DNA of 64,000 nt from Trebouxia sp. TZW2008 (Eukaryota; Chlorophyta; Trebouxiophyceae; Trebouxiales; Trebouxiaceae). A program made the position numbers and the translations under genes. Of this stretch, positions 33,601 through 45,230 are shown in pieces. Under the pieces are notes generated by a model that saw nothing but the letters and a program-made list of their open reading frames with translations, was not told where the DNA came from and made no database searches. The stretch's first letter is position 1. Each line of letters starts with the position of its first letter. The stretch lies in contig BDIU01000246.1 of the NCBI GenBank assembly GCA_002118135.1, forward strand, positions 222,007-286,006. The letters run 5' to 3'.

Positions 33601-33846
33601 CTTGAGGTCCACTGCAATCTGCTTCTGCTGCTCATACCATGCCCAATTCGAGTTTGGATCACCTGTACACGTGCAACCAATTGCACAAGCTTGCCAGAGA
33701 ATGAATCCGCAACATGCCTGCAGCTGCCCGGATTACTATTGAGGACTGTGATGACTCTAGCACCAACCTGAATTCTGATAGACAGATACCGCGACACCAC
33801 ACAAGAACTGCGGGTCCTGCTGCAAATCGCGACCTTTTGCGCTCAT
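27682..33846 (-). CDS. Glycoside hydrolase family 1, beta-glucosidase-like
   Basis: It would hydrolyse or transfer beta-linked glycosyl residues. Eleven exons: 33846-33768, 33662-33423, 33235-33124, 32754-32621, 32159-32056, 31838-31766, 31533-31449, 30885-30721, 29807-29600, 28412-28248, 27897-27682. Every phase matches and the product is 526 residues. It starts FLCGVAVSVYQNSGD (the family N-terminal pattern), then SNGFRISIEWSRIMP, acid/base glutamate in ATFNEPG, GCDWLGINHYAR, nucleophile glutamate in MYITENGTPLTKD, and FFYWTLVDNFEWAFAYELKFGL. The C-terminal 55 residues are a highly charged, Glu/Lys-rich tail not typical of the family. No signal peptide is seen, so a cytosolic enzyme is likely. 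Exons 7, 8 and 9 have tandem boundary copies in flanking introns. Substrate cannot be told. Confidence 0.92.
28688..28762 (+). repeat. Dispersed 74-bp repeat, copy 1
   Basis: Identical by eye to 32191-32264 from ATTCATTGTAAATGTGGG to CAACTGTCTCCAA. Both copies lie in introns of the GH1 gene in the same orientation. Confidence 0.85.
28998..29598 (-). repeat. Exon-echo array of the donor half of GH1 exon 9 (four decoys)
   Basis: Four copies of the segment encoding ITENG to SEWINGYLKE plus donor lie downstream in transcript sense, their exon-equivalent ends at about 29026, 29166, 29299 and 29446 (functional 29600). The unit at 29166-29256 is intact (MYITENGTALTKDISERSEW) with a better-looking donor, GTGAGTCATG, than the functional GTTGGCC. 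The unit at 29446 has lost the catalytic residue context (TESCTPL), the one at 29299 is broken, and the one at 29026 has a GC donor. The period is about 145 bp. Confidence 0.9.
29868..30376 (-). repeat. Exon-echo array of the acceptor half of GH1 exon 9 (three decoys)
   Basis: Three copies of the exon start and acceptor lie upstream in transcript sense, with acceptors at about 30001, 30180 and 30364 (period about 180 bp). The first has a stop in place of the tyrosine codon of the MYPP motif, the second a frameshift, and the third substitutions and a frameshift near its start. Confidence 0.9.
30541..30655 (-). repeat. Exon-echo of the donor end of GH1 exon 8
   Basis: Degraded copies of the exon's last 60 nt lie downstream in transcript sense, with two tandem donor-region remnants (plus strand ATTACTTGGCGTAATGA twice; functional TTACCTGGCGTAGTGA). 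Confidence 0.8.
30904..31007 (-). repeat. Near-identical copy of the first part of GH1 exon 8
   Basis: The acceptor and first 90 nt are repeated about 115 bp upstream in transcript sense. It matches the exon at nearly every base, except a single-base deletion that shifts the frame before the sequence equivalent to FHHWLPP. Confidence 0.92.
31314..31456 (-). repeat. Duplicated donor region of GH1 exon 7
   Basis: The block 31394-31456, spanning the donor of exon 31533-31449, recurs at 31314-31362 (shared GAGGTACTGCAACAGC, AGCAAGGGC and CCTGACATG). Confidence 0.75.
32191..32264 (+). repeat. Dispersed 74-bp repeat, copy 2
   Basis: Same sequence as 28688-28762. It is preceded by an (ATTC)4 run, which may mark its insertion or expansion point. 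It starts 32 bp upstream of GH1 exon 32159-32056 in transcript sense. Confidence 0.85.
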
Positions 33847-35075
33847 GGTGTAGTCCCCCTCTCAAACAAAGCTGAGGCTCCGTCAAAGGCTGGCAGCAAT
33901 GCACCAGGTTACAACCTGGGCAAGAAAAATGGTCAAAAGGGTACAGTTGCAGCCATCGCAACATTTGTGCATCCGACGCAATGTTTCCGGAAACCTCCAA
34001 AGCCACACCTGCAGTTCTTCCTGAGGAAAGCAGATGGGCGCATGCCAATAACAGATCAGAGGCCTGGAACTGCTGCTGTCAATTCCAATACGAACGGCTG
34101 ACGGCGCTGCGCGTAATGCGAATTCAATGCTTGAAACACAGATCGCGATGAAGCCTTGCCTTGCGCTTGGACATCGAGTTCATGCAGCAAAGCACCTTTG
34201 ACTAGGTGCGAAGATAAAATGGCAAATGGGCAACCATGCCATGTGACACTGCATGGTTCATCTGCTTAACAGCAAGGCGCATGCAGGCTTACTGCAGATT
34301 TGCTGGTCAATGTCAGGAGCATGCAGCAACAGCATGCTCTTAGGCAATGGCCAATGCAAAGTTATCGAGACAATCGTGAAAGGTTGGAGTGCAAGCTTGA
34401 GGCAACACCAAACAAGCATTAGCTCGTTCATGGTCTCGGTTGTCGCAGGCATCAACGACACTACTGTCACAATCATGTGCCAATCATGGTCTGATATTCT
34501 TTACTGAGTCTCGATTGCTTGAGCAAGGTTGCAGTGGTCATGCGCATGTCAGAGTCAATGACACACGTAATTTAGTCTACATGCAGGAGATTCCACTCCC
34601 CGAGGCAGGCACCACCTGCACTGTCATGGGCAGTCTGTATGCATCATGTTTCTCAGGCCACCCCTACTGTGCTGCCCTTCGAGGGGCCCTGCTTCCTGAG
34701 GGCCGAATCCAGCAACTGCTCAAGCAAGCGTTTTATAAGGCTCGCGCAAACTGTGACGATCCCTCGTATACTGTTGAACATTGGTACAGTCAGTAGTGCT
34801 TTCATCTCGGTACATAACAGGTGCCACACCCCTGCGCGCTTGTAACATCATGTTGCGAAAGGTAGTGCAGCAAGAGGTGTTCATCAGGTACATGTCGCTC
34901 GTCAATGCAGCTCACCGACGCCCTGGCATTCACGGCATCCCTGCAAGCGAGCAGTGGCGCGCTCATGTGTCCATGCAAGCTGTAACATGTGGTCGATCCC
35001 CGCAGAAAGCAGAAAACCAGCTTGCATGCATGGCCTGCTCTTGCAGCGTGGCTTCGTGAAGAGCATTCATCAGTC
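33847..35075. other. Divergent intergenic region, GH1 / small plus-strand gene
   Basis: 1.2 kb without a gene I can support. Short open frames on both strands lack family signal. It should contain the promoters of both neighbours. Confidence 0.4.
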
Positions 35076-36041
35076 ATGCAAACGTTGTTGCGACTATATT
35101 GCAAAAATGGCTTGCCTTCTCGCAGGCACTTTGGTCGCACGACAGTATGCCGACAGTTCGCTGGCGGATCAGCAGGTGTGGGGAACTCCACAAAAGCTCC
35201 CAGTGCAGGTGAAGACCAAAGAGGGGAGTCAGCAGGAAGCCAACATGACGAAGACTACATTGCAGATCTAAAGGAGACTCAGGGAAAGGCTGGTGTGTAT
35301 CGATCAGATGATTAAGATCCTTGCATGCCAAGCGTTTGCTATGAGCATGCCAAGTAGCTTCATGCATCATGCGAGGAGTTGCTGCAGCATGCTGTAGAGT
35401 GATGTGCAACAGCTACATTGTCAAGCAGCATTTCTGCAACATTGAAGGCATAGCAGTCATGCACAGCTGTCTGTGCCTCAATTATTCTGTTCACCAAACT
35501 CTTCCTGTCATGTGACACAGCACTTGCAGAACTGGCATCTGAGAAGCTATGAGTCAAAAACCTGGCATCTGTACTGAGTTTGACACATCTCAGCCACAAA
35601 GTTGGCAGCTTCATCAGCCTTACATATCAGCTGTTCAGCAGCGCAGCAATGTGGCAGAAATTGTCACCATGCACTGTCCGGTGGCAGGTCATGTTCACAT
35701 TCAATGCAGCGGTATAGCCTGACTTTCAACCACATCTTACAGTGCGCATGTGGGATCATAGGCATTGCTAGCTAAATGGCAAGGTGCTATGTCCTCACAC
35801 TGTTGCATCATGTTGCTTTCCAGGTAAGAAGGGGGGTGGCTTGGGAGGTGGTCAGATGTCTCCTGGCTCAGCGGCACAGCAGGGTGATGTGGGTGATGAC
35901 CGGGGAGGCAATCCAGGCAAATCTGCCAAAGCCTCAGGCAAGGCAAGCAATGAGGATGAAAGCAACACAGGGGTTGTTGGCGGCACACAAACAAAGAAGG
36001 GCAAAGTTGGCACGGGCGCACCAAGTGACATTGGGCGCTGA
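35076..36041 (+). CDS. Small Gly/Lys-rich protein with mitochondrial-looking N-terminus, function unknown
   Basis: Two exons, 35076-35292 and 35824-36041, join in phase 1 across a 531-bp GT-AG intron to give 144 residues. The start MQTLLRLYCKNGLPSRRHFGR is an Arg-rich amphipathic sequence typical of a mitochondrial presequence. It is followed by an acidic stretch (HDEDYIADLKETQ) and a glycine-rich, charged, low-complexity tail (GKKGGGLGGGQ to the C-terminal GAPSDIGR). The composition suggests a mostly disordered, LEA-like small protein, but no family is recognised. An upstream in-frame Met at 34989 would add 29 residues that look unlike a targeting peptide. Splice phase is the main support. 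Confidence 0.5.
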
Positions 36042-36854
36042 GCAATGATGTACATGCTTGTGATTTGTGTCTGACAACGCGTAGTGTGGATCCTTTTGCC
36101 CATTGCAGTGCTTGCGATTGCACATCTTTGCACTTGAGGTGTCTGAAAAGTGCAAGCCAGCTTTTGCTGTAGTTGTGTGCTTATTACTCTGGCTCAGACA
36201 TCATAGTCTGCTGTGTGGGCAAATAGCACGCTCTTTGACTGCAGCTTGGAAGCTGCTTGGTAGCTAGAAGCCACAATGAAAAATGATAGGCTTGAGGTGG
36301 TGCACACCCAAAACAGTATGCATCAACATGAAGAGGTGGTCCTTATCATCCTGCCAAAGGTCCAAGTGAGAGCTGCAGCAGCTGTAGACGAGTCACTTGC
36401 GCATACATTGCACGGATTTACCCAAACATCAAGTCCGCGCATTCCACTGATTATCAATGGGTGTAAAGTGTGTGTTGATGACACATACTGTCAGCAGTGA
36501 CTGGGCTTTGCAATGACGAGCCATTGGCCAGGAAGCACTACACTTGTGATTACGATAACAGTTGTGATTGCATCAGAACTTCCCAGGGAAAGCGCAGTCA
36601 ACTGCAGATCATGATGATAGAGCTGCAGCACAAAGTGCTTAGCAACCTAAAAGTGGCAGTGGTCAGACTTCAAACACCTCTGTATGGCAATTTCTAACAT
36701 GCAAAAGACAGCATTGCTTGCTGTTGATCTAATTGATTGTTGCGGACATGGCTGTGCATGCATCTTGCATGATTGCAGCTGCAGATGATCTTGCGTGCAT
36801 TGCTGACTGAGGACCCTTTGATATGAGGCAAGATGCTCTCGAGCAAAGACGCAA
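36042..36854. other. Intergenic, no gene recognised
   Basis: Nothing supportable is seen before the second copy of the segmental duplication. Confidence 0.35.
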
Positions 36855-39110
36855 AACATTCCAGATTAAACGTGTTGAAATAACACGATTCGTTGCAAAG
36901 AGTCAAGTTTCCAGTAATGGGCGTGTTGAAATAACACAAGGCCCCTTCGGGCTGTTTGGTACACCTGCAAGTAGCTAGCATCACCGAGGTCAGAGTTGCT
37001 CACCATTTATAACCAACGCAGCAAAGAAGCTGCAACCTGCAGGCAGGCAAGCACAAACTTCAAGGTGAAAGGCTGCCTGTTGGCTGGCTGACTGCTGCCT
37101 TCCAATTGGTTGTTGAATGGTTGACAGGCAAATCTGCTTTTGCGCCCTGCAAACAGTAAAACAAGTTAAAGAATGATATAGCAGCAGACACTTACCTCAT
37201 GATAAAAGTCCTGAAAGTGAGAGGGCCACAAGTCTTGTTGGGACCATAGCTGACACCAGCTGACAAAGCAAAGGCTGACTATGGCTGTCCAAACAAAGGC
37301 TGACAATGGCTGTCCAAACAAAGGCTGACAATGGCTGTGCAAGCAAAGGCTGACAATGGCTGTCCAAGCAAAGGCTGACAACGTCTGACAACAAATGGCT
37401 AACAATAGCTGACCTGGAGGAGACTGTCCATGGGCTGACTCTTTGGCTGATAACTGAAACGCTCACACGCAGATCGACTTCTGGTGGTACAGAAGCGTTC
37501 TGCAATCAGCAAACAAAATTTGGAAGACAGATCGCAGCAGACTCTTACCTCAGAAATCCTGGAATGTAGTAAGTGGTTTTACTGAACAAAGGTTGACAAT
37601 GGCTGGCCGATGCTGTTTTTGGGCTGGATGTGTAGCTGCTGTGAAAAGTGGGGTGACATATTGCTGATATTGCTGAACCTGCAACAGGAAACGCTGTGTC
37701 GCAGAGCAGCAGAGATATGGATATGCAAGATGAGAGACAACATCTGCAACGAGCAAAGAAAATCAAGGAACAGTGGCAGCAGATACTTGCCTCGGATCAG
37801 AACTCGTGAAAGCGAGGGGGTAACGAGCGGCGTTGAAGCAGAGGCTGACAGCAACTGGCAACGGCTGGACTGCTGTAGACAAAGCTGTTCAATAGCTGCC
37901 TCACTGACGGAGGTTGAGGTACTTGTACCGCTGACGGGCAGACCAGCTTCAGCGAACAGGAACGCCAACTTGCTGTCCAGCAGGAACTCGGACCTTGCAA
38001 GGGTGGACGACATCGTTCTGCAGACAGCACGAATCGGATACTCTCAAGGCATGAAAGCAGAGGATGAATGCAGAGACAGGCAGTGCAGGTAGCCCGCAGC
38101 ATCAACTTGACAGGTCTTCGAAGATCTCTGAACACACAGGCTAAACATACAGGCTACACAAGGCACGCTCACCTCCAGTCACTATTGTGTGCAAGTACAT
38201 GAGGAAGGGCTGGTCACGGCTTCAGGCTCTGACTGTTCTTTGATCTACCACAAAGCTCAGTAGTGAGATCAAAGGCTGTCAGTTCGAAAGGGATAGCGCA
38301 AAACGAGAAGAAGCTGTGCCAAATGTCAACAGGCTTTGACATGAGAAAGGCGTGAAAGGCTCAAATTGCGCAGCGCTGTGTGAGGACCCAAGGGAAGCCA
38401 ACCCCTTTTGAACATGCAGCTCAGGGCGGTTCTGCGAGGGCATTACGAGGGCTGCTCGGTCAAGAATTAGCAAAACAAATGAAGCGTCACTTACAGTCAC
38501 CCTGTGCATGGCCGCTCCTGACCGACCCCAGCAGCACAGCAGACAGCACAGCCCAGACAAAGCAATCTCAGCTGCAGACTGCCTCAACGTTTGAGACTCG
38601 ACTACCTGAGACGTGCGACCGCTCGCGACCTGCGTCACAGGGCACGTACTCTCCCTCTCTCTTAAAGCAGCAGCCGTTCGACAGCACCGTACATCTCTGA
38701 GCACAGCAATGTGAGCTGCAGGCAGATTATCATACGCTCAGCACATCAGCCGCACGACTAATCGTTGTCACACCAAAACCTTGCCAGCAACATGCGTCGC
38801 TTACAAGACCTGCTCGGTAAGTTGCTCTAAACTTGACCGAGCAGCCTTTGTGCCACGTTCCCCAAAGACAGTTCGTCAGAGCTCGCTGCTAGCCCGTTGA
38901 CAGGCGAATGCAGCAGCGACCTCATTGGCCCCTGCTGCCTGCAATCGAGCCTATGCATATGCGCCAGTCTACATACAAGCTGGACCGCCGGTAATGACAT
39001 CGCACGGACAAAGTGGGTATAGGTGCCGGGCGTGTGTTCTGCACAGGTTGCTGACAACGTTTCCATGACCAAGTGCGTTGCGTACAACGCTTCAGTTCGT
39101 CCAACAATGC
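36855..39110. repeat. Segmental duplication, copy 2
   Basis: Direct repeat of 540-2590, slightly longer through small insertions. The 25-bp AAAGGCTGACAATGGCTGTCC tandem array (37260-37400) has at least one more unit than copy 1. Minus-strand donor-like sites recur as in copy 1. At protein level one minus-strand segment is shared (LDRAALVMP and NRPELHVQKG), which suggests, but does not show, past coding. Confidence 0.7.
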
Positions 39111-39822
39111 ACTGCTGTTAGAATCGTTGCAATAGCGCCAGTTCGTTGCACACCTACAGCAATTGCCTACACATATTTGACACTGCTTGCTTGTGCTGCT
39201 TATACATGGATTTCATGATGCAAGCATGCATGGTTAGTGCTGCTGGCAGCATGCATCAATGGAAGTCATGCTTGAAGTGACTCATAGACCAGTCAAGACC
39301 AAAGTGAGACTGATGGACAACACATTGTGTGGGCATGAAACAAGCGAAGGCATGCGTGCGTTGCAAATTCCAAATTGCAGAGGGAATAGAGCCACGACGT
39401 CACGACTTTGTGCCAAGTCATGCCTATCACATTCATTGCTATAGCCTTGACCGCAGATGCTGCAAGGTTTCTTCAAGCTGCAGCTCCTCACTGGATCTCA
39501 ATGGTTTGAAATACGCATCTACCATTTCATCAGTTACCTGCCACACCAAGCTGTATCACAAGGCAACTACAGTACGGCATATCATGCAAAGGGCTCTATA
39601 GACTGCAGAATTGCAAAACATAGGCAAGCATGCGTTTGATCCAAGACATTCAAACCATCTTAATCACACACTGCACATTTGAAATGCAGCGGACAAATTG
39701 TATATGCAAGTTGACATGCAAACAGCCCACAACAATGCAATCTGCCGCAGTTAGAAGAGCAGGCAAGACTGTGCCGTGAAGCTGAGACAACTTGAACTCA
39801 GCACAAATGAACGGTGGCAAAA
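39111..39822. other. Intergenic, downstream of the hydrolase gene
   Basis: No supported gene. A short plus-strand frame at 39350-39450 has Cys/His spacing (CVRCKF..H.HCY) but no further support. Confidence 0.35.
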
Positions 39823-42800
39823 TCACAGTTGAGGCACCAGCCTGACCTCTTCAACAGTAGCAGGCTTCCACCGTGCATTGTTGTCCTTCTCGATCAGCTT
39901 TGCCCTGATGCCCTCAACAAAGTCATTGGAAATGTGGCACATGTGGTGCAGCAAGCGATAGTCTTCCTCCAAGACTTTAGCCAGAGACATATTCCTTGCA
40001 GCTTTGACATGTCTGAAGCATATCTTCTGAGAAGTTGGAGAGCCTCTGCATAGCACCGTCAGCGCCATGTTGTATTGACGAGGTCATCACATATTGCTAT
40101 ACTTTGAGACAATTCATGGAGATGCAGCCATCTGCAGTTTTGCTTTTAGCCTTATGTTCAACATAATTTTGAGAGATGACGAGCTCAGCAGGTACACATC
40201 TGGGCAGATGGTGCGGTTGAGACTTGTATGGCAAACAAGAAAAAGCCATGGCAATAGCATCGCATGGTCAGCAGCTGCAGATGGTGAGCCTTTCCGGCAA
40301 ATAAACCAGATCTAGCCAGGATCAAATACACTGTCTGATGAACGTGTTCTGGTTCAGAGCATGTGCAAGCTCACAGGTGGCAAAGCGGGGCATGCAAACA
40401 CTTGCTGCCTTCATCGGCTTTTTGTCACAAGTCAATGCATGTGACGTACATGTGGCAAGCTTTAATGCAGCGTGGCGCCATTACGACTTGATGCATGTGA
40501 TATACTCATGAGTTAGCTTCAAGTTACCTGGCTACTCTTATTTCACTGTTTGATGCATGTGACATACCCATTGATAAGCTTGAACCAAAGCAGCCTGATT
40601 TCACTCATGCATCACTTGATGAACATGACATACCCATTGATGAGCTGCAATGCAGCCTGGTCTTACTCATTCATCACTTGATGAACATGACATAACCAGT
40701 GATGAGCTTCAATGCAGCCTGGTCTTACTCATTCACTACTTGATGCACGTGACGTACCCATTGATCAGCTTCAAGGTAGCCTGGCTCCAGTCATTGTCAA
40801 GCTCTTGCAATGATGAATGAATGGCTTCAACGCTGTCTTGGTTGAAGCAGGCATTCATCTCTGGCAGGTGCAGTAGAAGGTCTGACTGCAGCAGAGGTTT
40901 GTCCTTCTCCTGCAAATTGATAAGCTTTTCCTTTGATTTTGATCCCGTGAAAGGATCACGCCTCAGGTTTTTGTGCACCAGATCTTGACATTGTGGCATG
41001 CTGATTGCTTTGAGCACGGTTTGCTGTGACTGACAGTTGCTATTGAGTCCAAAGGGTTCAATCTATTGTGACCCACTAGCTTGCTTGGTTGCAATGTGGC
41101 AACTGTGCCAAGACCTGGAGCCTTGTCAGTAGCATATGCTACGTGACTGCTGTAGTTGGCTGTCGCTATGATTGCTAACATGACCGCTCATTTGCTTGGA
41201 AACCGGGCGAGCAAAAGCCACGTCCATGCAGACCAAATGCAGCAACAATGCAACTAGCAGGCAGGCCAACAATGCTGTCATGACTTGCATGTTGAAAGCC
41301 ATGCACTTCAGACAACTGTGTGCCTCAAAAAAAGGCAGCACAGAGCTGCATGCAGCTCTAAACGCGTTGGCAAGAAAGAGGAAAGAAACGAAAAGTCTAC
41401 GTCGTTAGGCGTCATAACGGGAGCCTCTGTCCAAAGAGGCAGCCCGGGAGCATTGGCATGATCAGGCATCATTGAGCGTCATCCTGCACCCAGAATTGCC
41501 ATGCAGCACAGCTGAGTGAACGTGCAGAAACAGCACACCTCAAAGGAGTTGAGCAAGTGATGCACAGCTCCATGCTGTGCTGCTTTTGGGCCTAGATTCT
41601 GAATGGCCTCTTCCAACTCTGGCAGCCGACTGGAGGGAAGGTAGTGTGTTGCCAGTGTTGACTCTTTCAGTTCAATGCCTGCAAACCAAGATCCTCACTA
41701 GCACAAATGGCACGAACAGGTCCTCAGTTCCCAATGTGTGCAGCATTGGAGCCTAGGCTCTGGATGGCTTGTCACAACTTGATCAGCAGACTGGGGGTTG
41801 GGTGGTGTGTTGCCAGTGTTGAGTCTTTCAGCTCAATGCCTGCATCAGCCTGATCATCTTTATCTCGATGATCCTTGCTGTTTACCATGTGTTACCTTGG
41901 TGAAGCACAATGACATCTTACCAACATCTGCAGTTCAGACAAGTGTTTACAAACAGCCTGCATGCCACGGCTGGTGCAATGCTAAGGGGGAGCCATACTT
42001 AAAGCGCTGACCTGTGAAAGCCAAACACATGCCCATGCAAGCGTCCAGGCGTGACAGACAGCACTACTGCTTAGAGCAATCACAAGCAGCCTGCATGCAA
42101 TTGCCACGGCTGCTGCAACGCTAAGGGGGAGCCATACTTAATGCGCTGACCTGTGAAAGCCAAATACATGCCCATGCAAGCGTCCAGACGTGACAGACAG
42201 CACTGCTGCTTAGACAAGCAATCACAAGCAGCTTGCATGCATCTGCCATGGCTAGTGCAAGGCTAAGGGCGTGCCATTGAAGCACTAGCCAGTGAAAGTC
42301 AAGTACATGCAATTGCGGTTGCTGGTGCAATGCTGAGAGGGAGACATGTCTCTGAGACGCCGGCCTGTGAGAGCCAAGTAAATGCCCATGTAGCTGGGCA
42401 GGCGTGACAGGAAGCAAGTGGCACCATGCCCATTGGTATGTTATGCGGGTACTTTATGATGTTGAGTCACTGAAGGAAAGTTTATTATGACTGGAAAGAT
42501 TGATGCAATAGCGTGTGAAAGACATGTCTTTGAGGCGCTGGCCAGTGAGAGCCAAATACATGCCCATGTAGCCGGGCAGGCGTGACAGGAAGCAAGTGGC
42601 AGAACTTCCTTTGGTACGATACCACAAAAGCCTTATAGTGTTGAATCAGTGAAGCAGAAAGTACAATGATCAAAAGCGTTGATGCAGTACTGAGTAAGAG
42701 ACATGCCTTTGAGGCGCTGGCCTGTGAGCGCCAAGTACATGCCCATGTAGCCGGGCAGGCGTGACAGGAAGTAGGCAGCTCCAATGTCCACAAACAACCC

Positions 42801-45230
42801 TATGCCACACTCAGGCATGGCAAACATGGACCTGCATGCCACAATCTGTTGTTCCAGCAAGGTTCATTGACAAGTATAGAAATGGGTTGCAAAGACAGTA
42901 GAAATGGTCCCCTGCTGAGATAGTCCATAAACAATCTAGTGCTGTTGTCATGACCACAGCGCTTGCAAAAGATGCTTCAGTCAAGTCTGTGACAAGTCGA
43001 TTTTCACTGCTACTGATCTGAGACCAAGCTTGCTCCTGACAGCTTCCGACTGCTGAGGCAGGCACAGAAAGCAAAGGAGGTTTTGCAGTGCACGCAACCC
43101 ATAGCTGCCATGAAAATATATTGCATGTTAACTGCATTCTGACAAAATTGAGTTCAAACGTCACAAAGCAGTGCAGAGCCCCTTGGATGTGATTGTCTTG
43201 CAGCAACAGAGGGCTTGCATTAGTTGACTATCATTTGCGTGCCATAGATTGCAAAACAGTGAATCACCATACGCAACACTCAATACCCAATACGTAAAAC
43301 GCAGTGTGTGGAATTTGAGAGTATGCATCACTGAGATGCAGTGCAACACATGTAAACACAATATGCTGGCGCCAATATGTGATACGCAATACGCAAGTAT
43401 GTTGAAGAATTGATCACTGAAAATAAGAGTATGGTGGTTCATGATATGCAAATTTCCATGATACTTGACTAATGTCGCCACAAATGTCGTAGGTCACTTC
43501 AATGCAAAGCAAGCAAAGTGTGACTCACTTCTCTGTGGCTACTCTGAAGGAACCATGAATTGACACTCCTGCTCCCCCGCCCATCACTATGCCATCCAGC
43601 AATGAGATGTAGGGCTTTGGGTACTTGGCAATCAAGTTGTTCATGGTGTACTCGTAGGTGAAGAAACTGCATGGGTATTGCATTTGTCTTGATCATGTTG
43701 CAAGAAGCCCTCTTGTTTCAGTCAAGAGGGTTGGTCAAAGACAAGTCCGAATGAGGCACAGTTGCAATGACATTGTACACAAATGCAGATCAAGGTCGAT
43801 CAGCGCCACATGAACTGGGCTTGGACCGCCGCAATGGAAAGGCAAATATGTTGATGATTGCAGCGCAGAATGAGCAGAATGAACAGCCAAGCACTCAGCA
43901 CAGGAAGTTGTCAAACTCCTGAGGTTGCATTGCACTGGCTAATATGTTTGGGCACAGCTGCATTGTCATGGCGAGGGGATATGCATCCAATCATTTACAC
44001 CAATGCAAATTCATTGATCTTTACATAGACGACTGTTTGCAGGTGCTGCTGAACATGCTACCCCCAAAGTGTTATATCAGTGAAGATGTATTAAAGCTGC
44101 ACTGTCACTTTGTCAGCAACATGTGCAGCCAAACAAGCAGCAAGATGAGATGTCAAACACCTGATGATGCAGCAGCAGCTAACCTTGGCGCATTCTCCCT
44201 GTCACCTGCCAAAATTTGCTGTACAGTAGCTTTCACATCACCCCCAGCACAAAAAGCCTGCATGCAAGCTCACAAAGTTCAAGAATGGGCTAGTCCTTAT
44301 GCTCAGCATGTGTCAGCATGAAAGGCCTGTGTGCAAGCTCAAAAAGCTCAAAAAGCAGAACAATGTGCAATATCTTGTTGCTTGACGTATGCATGGTGTA
44401 TGCAAGACAGCTCATGCTGCTTGAGACTGCACACATGTCACATCAGAAATGCACAGCTGTGCGCAGAGGGCGCGTTTTGATAATGAGCATCTATAACAGC
44501 AAACATGCATTTGCCACTGAGTGGCATGTCGGTATCAGAATAGCATGTAAGCACGGCATGTAAGCATGACATGAGCTCTCACTTTGCCACCTGCTCCTTT
44601 GACAACAATGGCATGAACATCGCTGCTGTTTTGCCAGTTTCTATACAGTCTCAGCAGGATTTCCACCTGCACTCAGATGCTTTCCTTTGCAGTTGTGGTC
44701 GATGTGTACAGCTGCGACCATCAACCTGGCACAAACAGTCTTGAGAAACAAATCTACTGGTGGGCATGCTATCAAATTTACCATGTCCTGGTTTAAGGAG
44801 TTGAGGGCCTTTGGCCTGCAGAACCAATACATGCGTTGCTGCCGACTTTACCACCCGCCTTGTCATTGCAGGAGCTCTCAGTGATTCGCGGTACAGTTTA
44901 CCTGTTCAAGGTGACAGTTGCGATGCCGTTGTTGAGGTCGGACAGCACCTGCACGACGCTGGCCGTGCTGAGGTGATCGGGGCTCGTACGAAGTGCAGTC
45001 GATGCAGATACTGGATGTCGTTGGGCACGTACCGATGCTTCGGCCAGTGCCATGACTGATGCGCTGCGGTGATCAAGTCTGTCGCGGATGTGTCTGTCCA
45101 CAACTCGGCTTATGCACCAGGGTAACCGATTGAGGCTGTGTGATAGGCGCGACGTCGGCCTAGCCAGCAGAAGTTCTCGCGTATGGCAGCGAACAGCCGG
45201 CTTCCAGGATGCGAGCAGCGTGCGCGACAT
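39823..45230 (-). CDS. 3-hydroxyisobutyryl-CoA hydrolase (enoyl-CoA hydratase superfamily)
   Basis: It cleaves 3-hydroxyisobutyryl-CoA in valine catabolism, normally in mitochondria or peroxisomes. Nine exons: 45230-44902, 44815-44782, 44666-44583, 44257-44184, 43666-43529, 42831-42707, 41678-41539, 40909-40758, 40045-39823. All phases match and the product is about 432 residues. Landmarks: [20 protein letters not shown], the oxyanion-hole motif [38 protein letters not shown], the family-specific [23 protein letters not shown], and INGGSPTSQK with the C-terminal [11 protein letters not shown]. The N-terminal 100 residues are Arg/Ser/Leu-rich, consistent with a mitochondrial presequence; Met codons at 45245 or 45362 are alternatives. 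Intron 6 is GC-AG. Introns 6, 7 and 8 contain exon-echo arrays. Confidence 0.92.
40486..40739 (-). repeat. Exon-echo array of the donor end of hydrolase exon 40909-40758 (four decoys)
   Basis: Four degraded tandem copies, period about 62 bp, of the exon's final 35 nt and donor (plus-strand core CTTGATG.A..TGACATACCCATTGAT) lie downstream in transcript sense. The functional unit is at 40740-40790. Confidence 0.88.
41742..41860 (-). repeat. Decoy copy of hydrolase exon 41678-41539
   Basis: It repeats the acceptor and about 100 nt ([16 protein letters not shown] against [16 protein letters not shown]), then hits a TGA stop. It lies upstream in transcript sense. Confidence 0.9.
41959..42602 (-). 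repeat. Exon-echo array of the donor end of hydrolase exon 42831-42707 (five decoys)
   Basis: Copies at about 41959-42090, 42091-42230, 42231-42309, 42310-42425 and 42488-42602 repeat the exon's last 60-70 nt ([20 protein letters not shown]). The nearest two are the most similar and similarity falls with distance. In these two the base after CTCAAAG or CTCAGAG is A (ACATGT), so the donor is dead; the functional copy has GC (GCATGT). Confidence 0.9.

Noticed and set aside
27682..33846. Naming the GH1 gene SFR2 because of the WSRIMP motif
   Set aside because: The YWTLVDNFEWAFAYELKFGL and ITENG contexts are those of ordinary GH1 beta-glucosidases, and SFR2-specific segments are missing.
39350..39450. 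Possible Cys/His zinc-binding segment on the plus strand
   Set aside because: Only one Cys-Cys and one His-His-Cys spacing, no start, no splice context and no family match.
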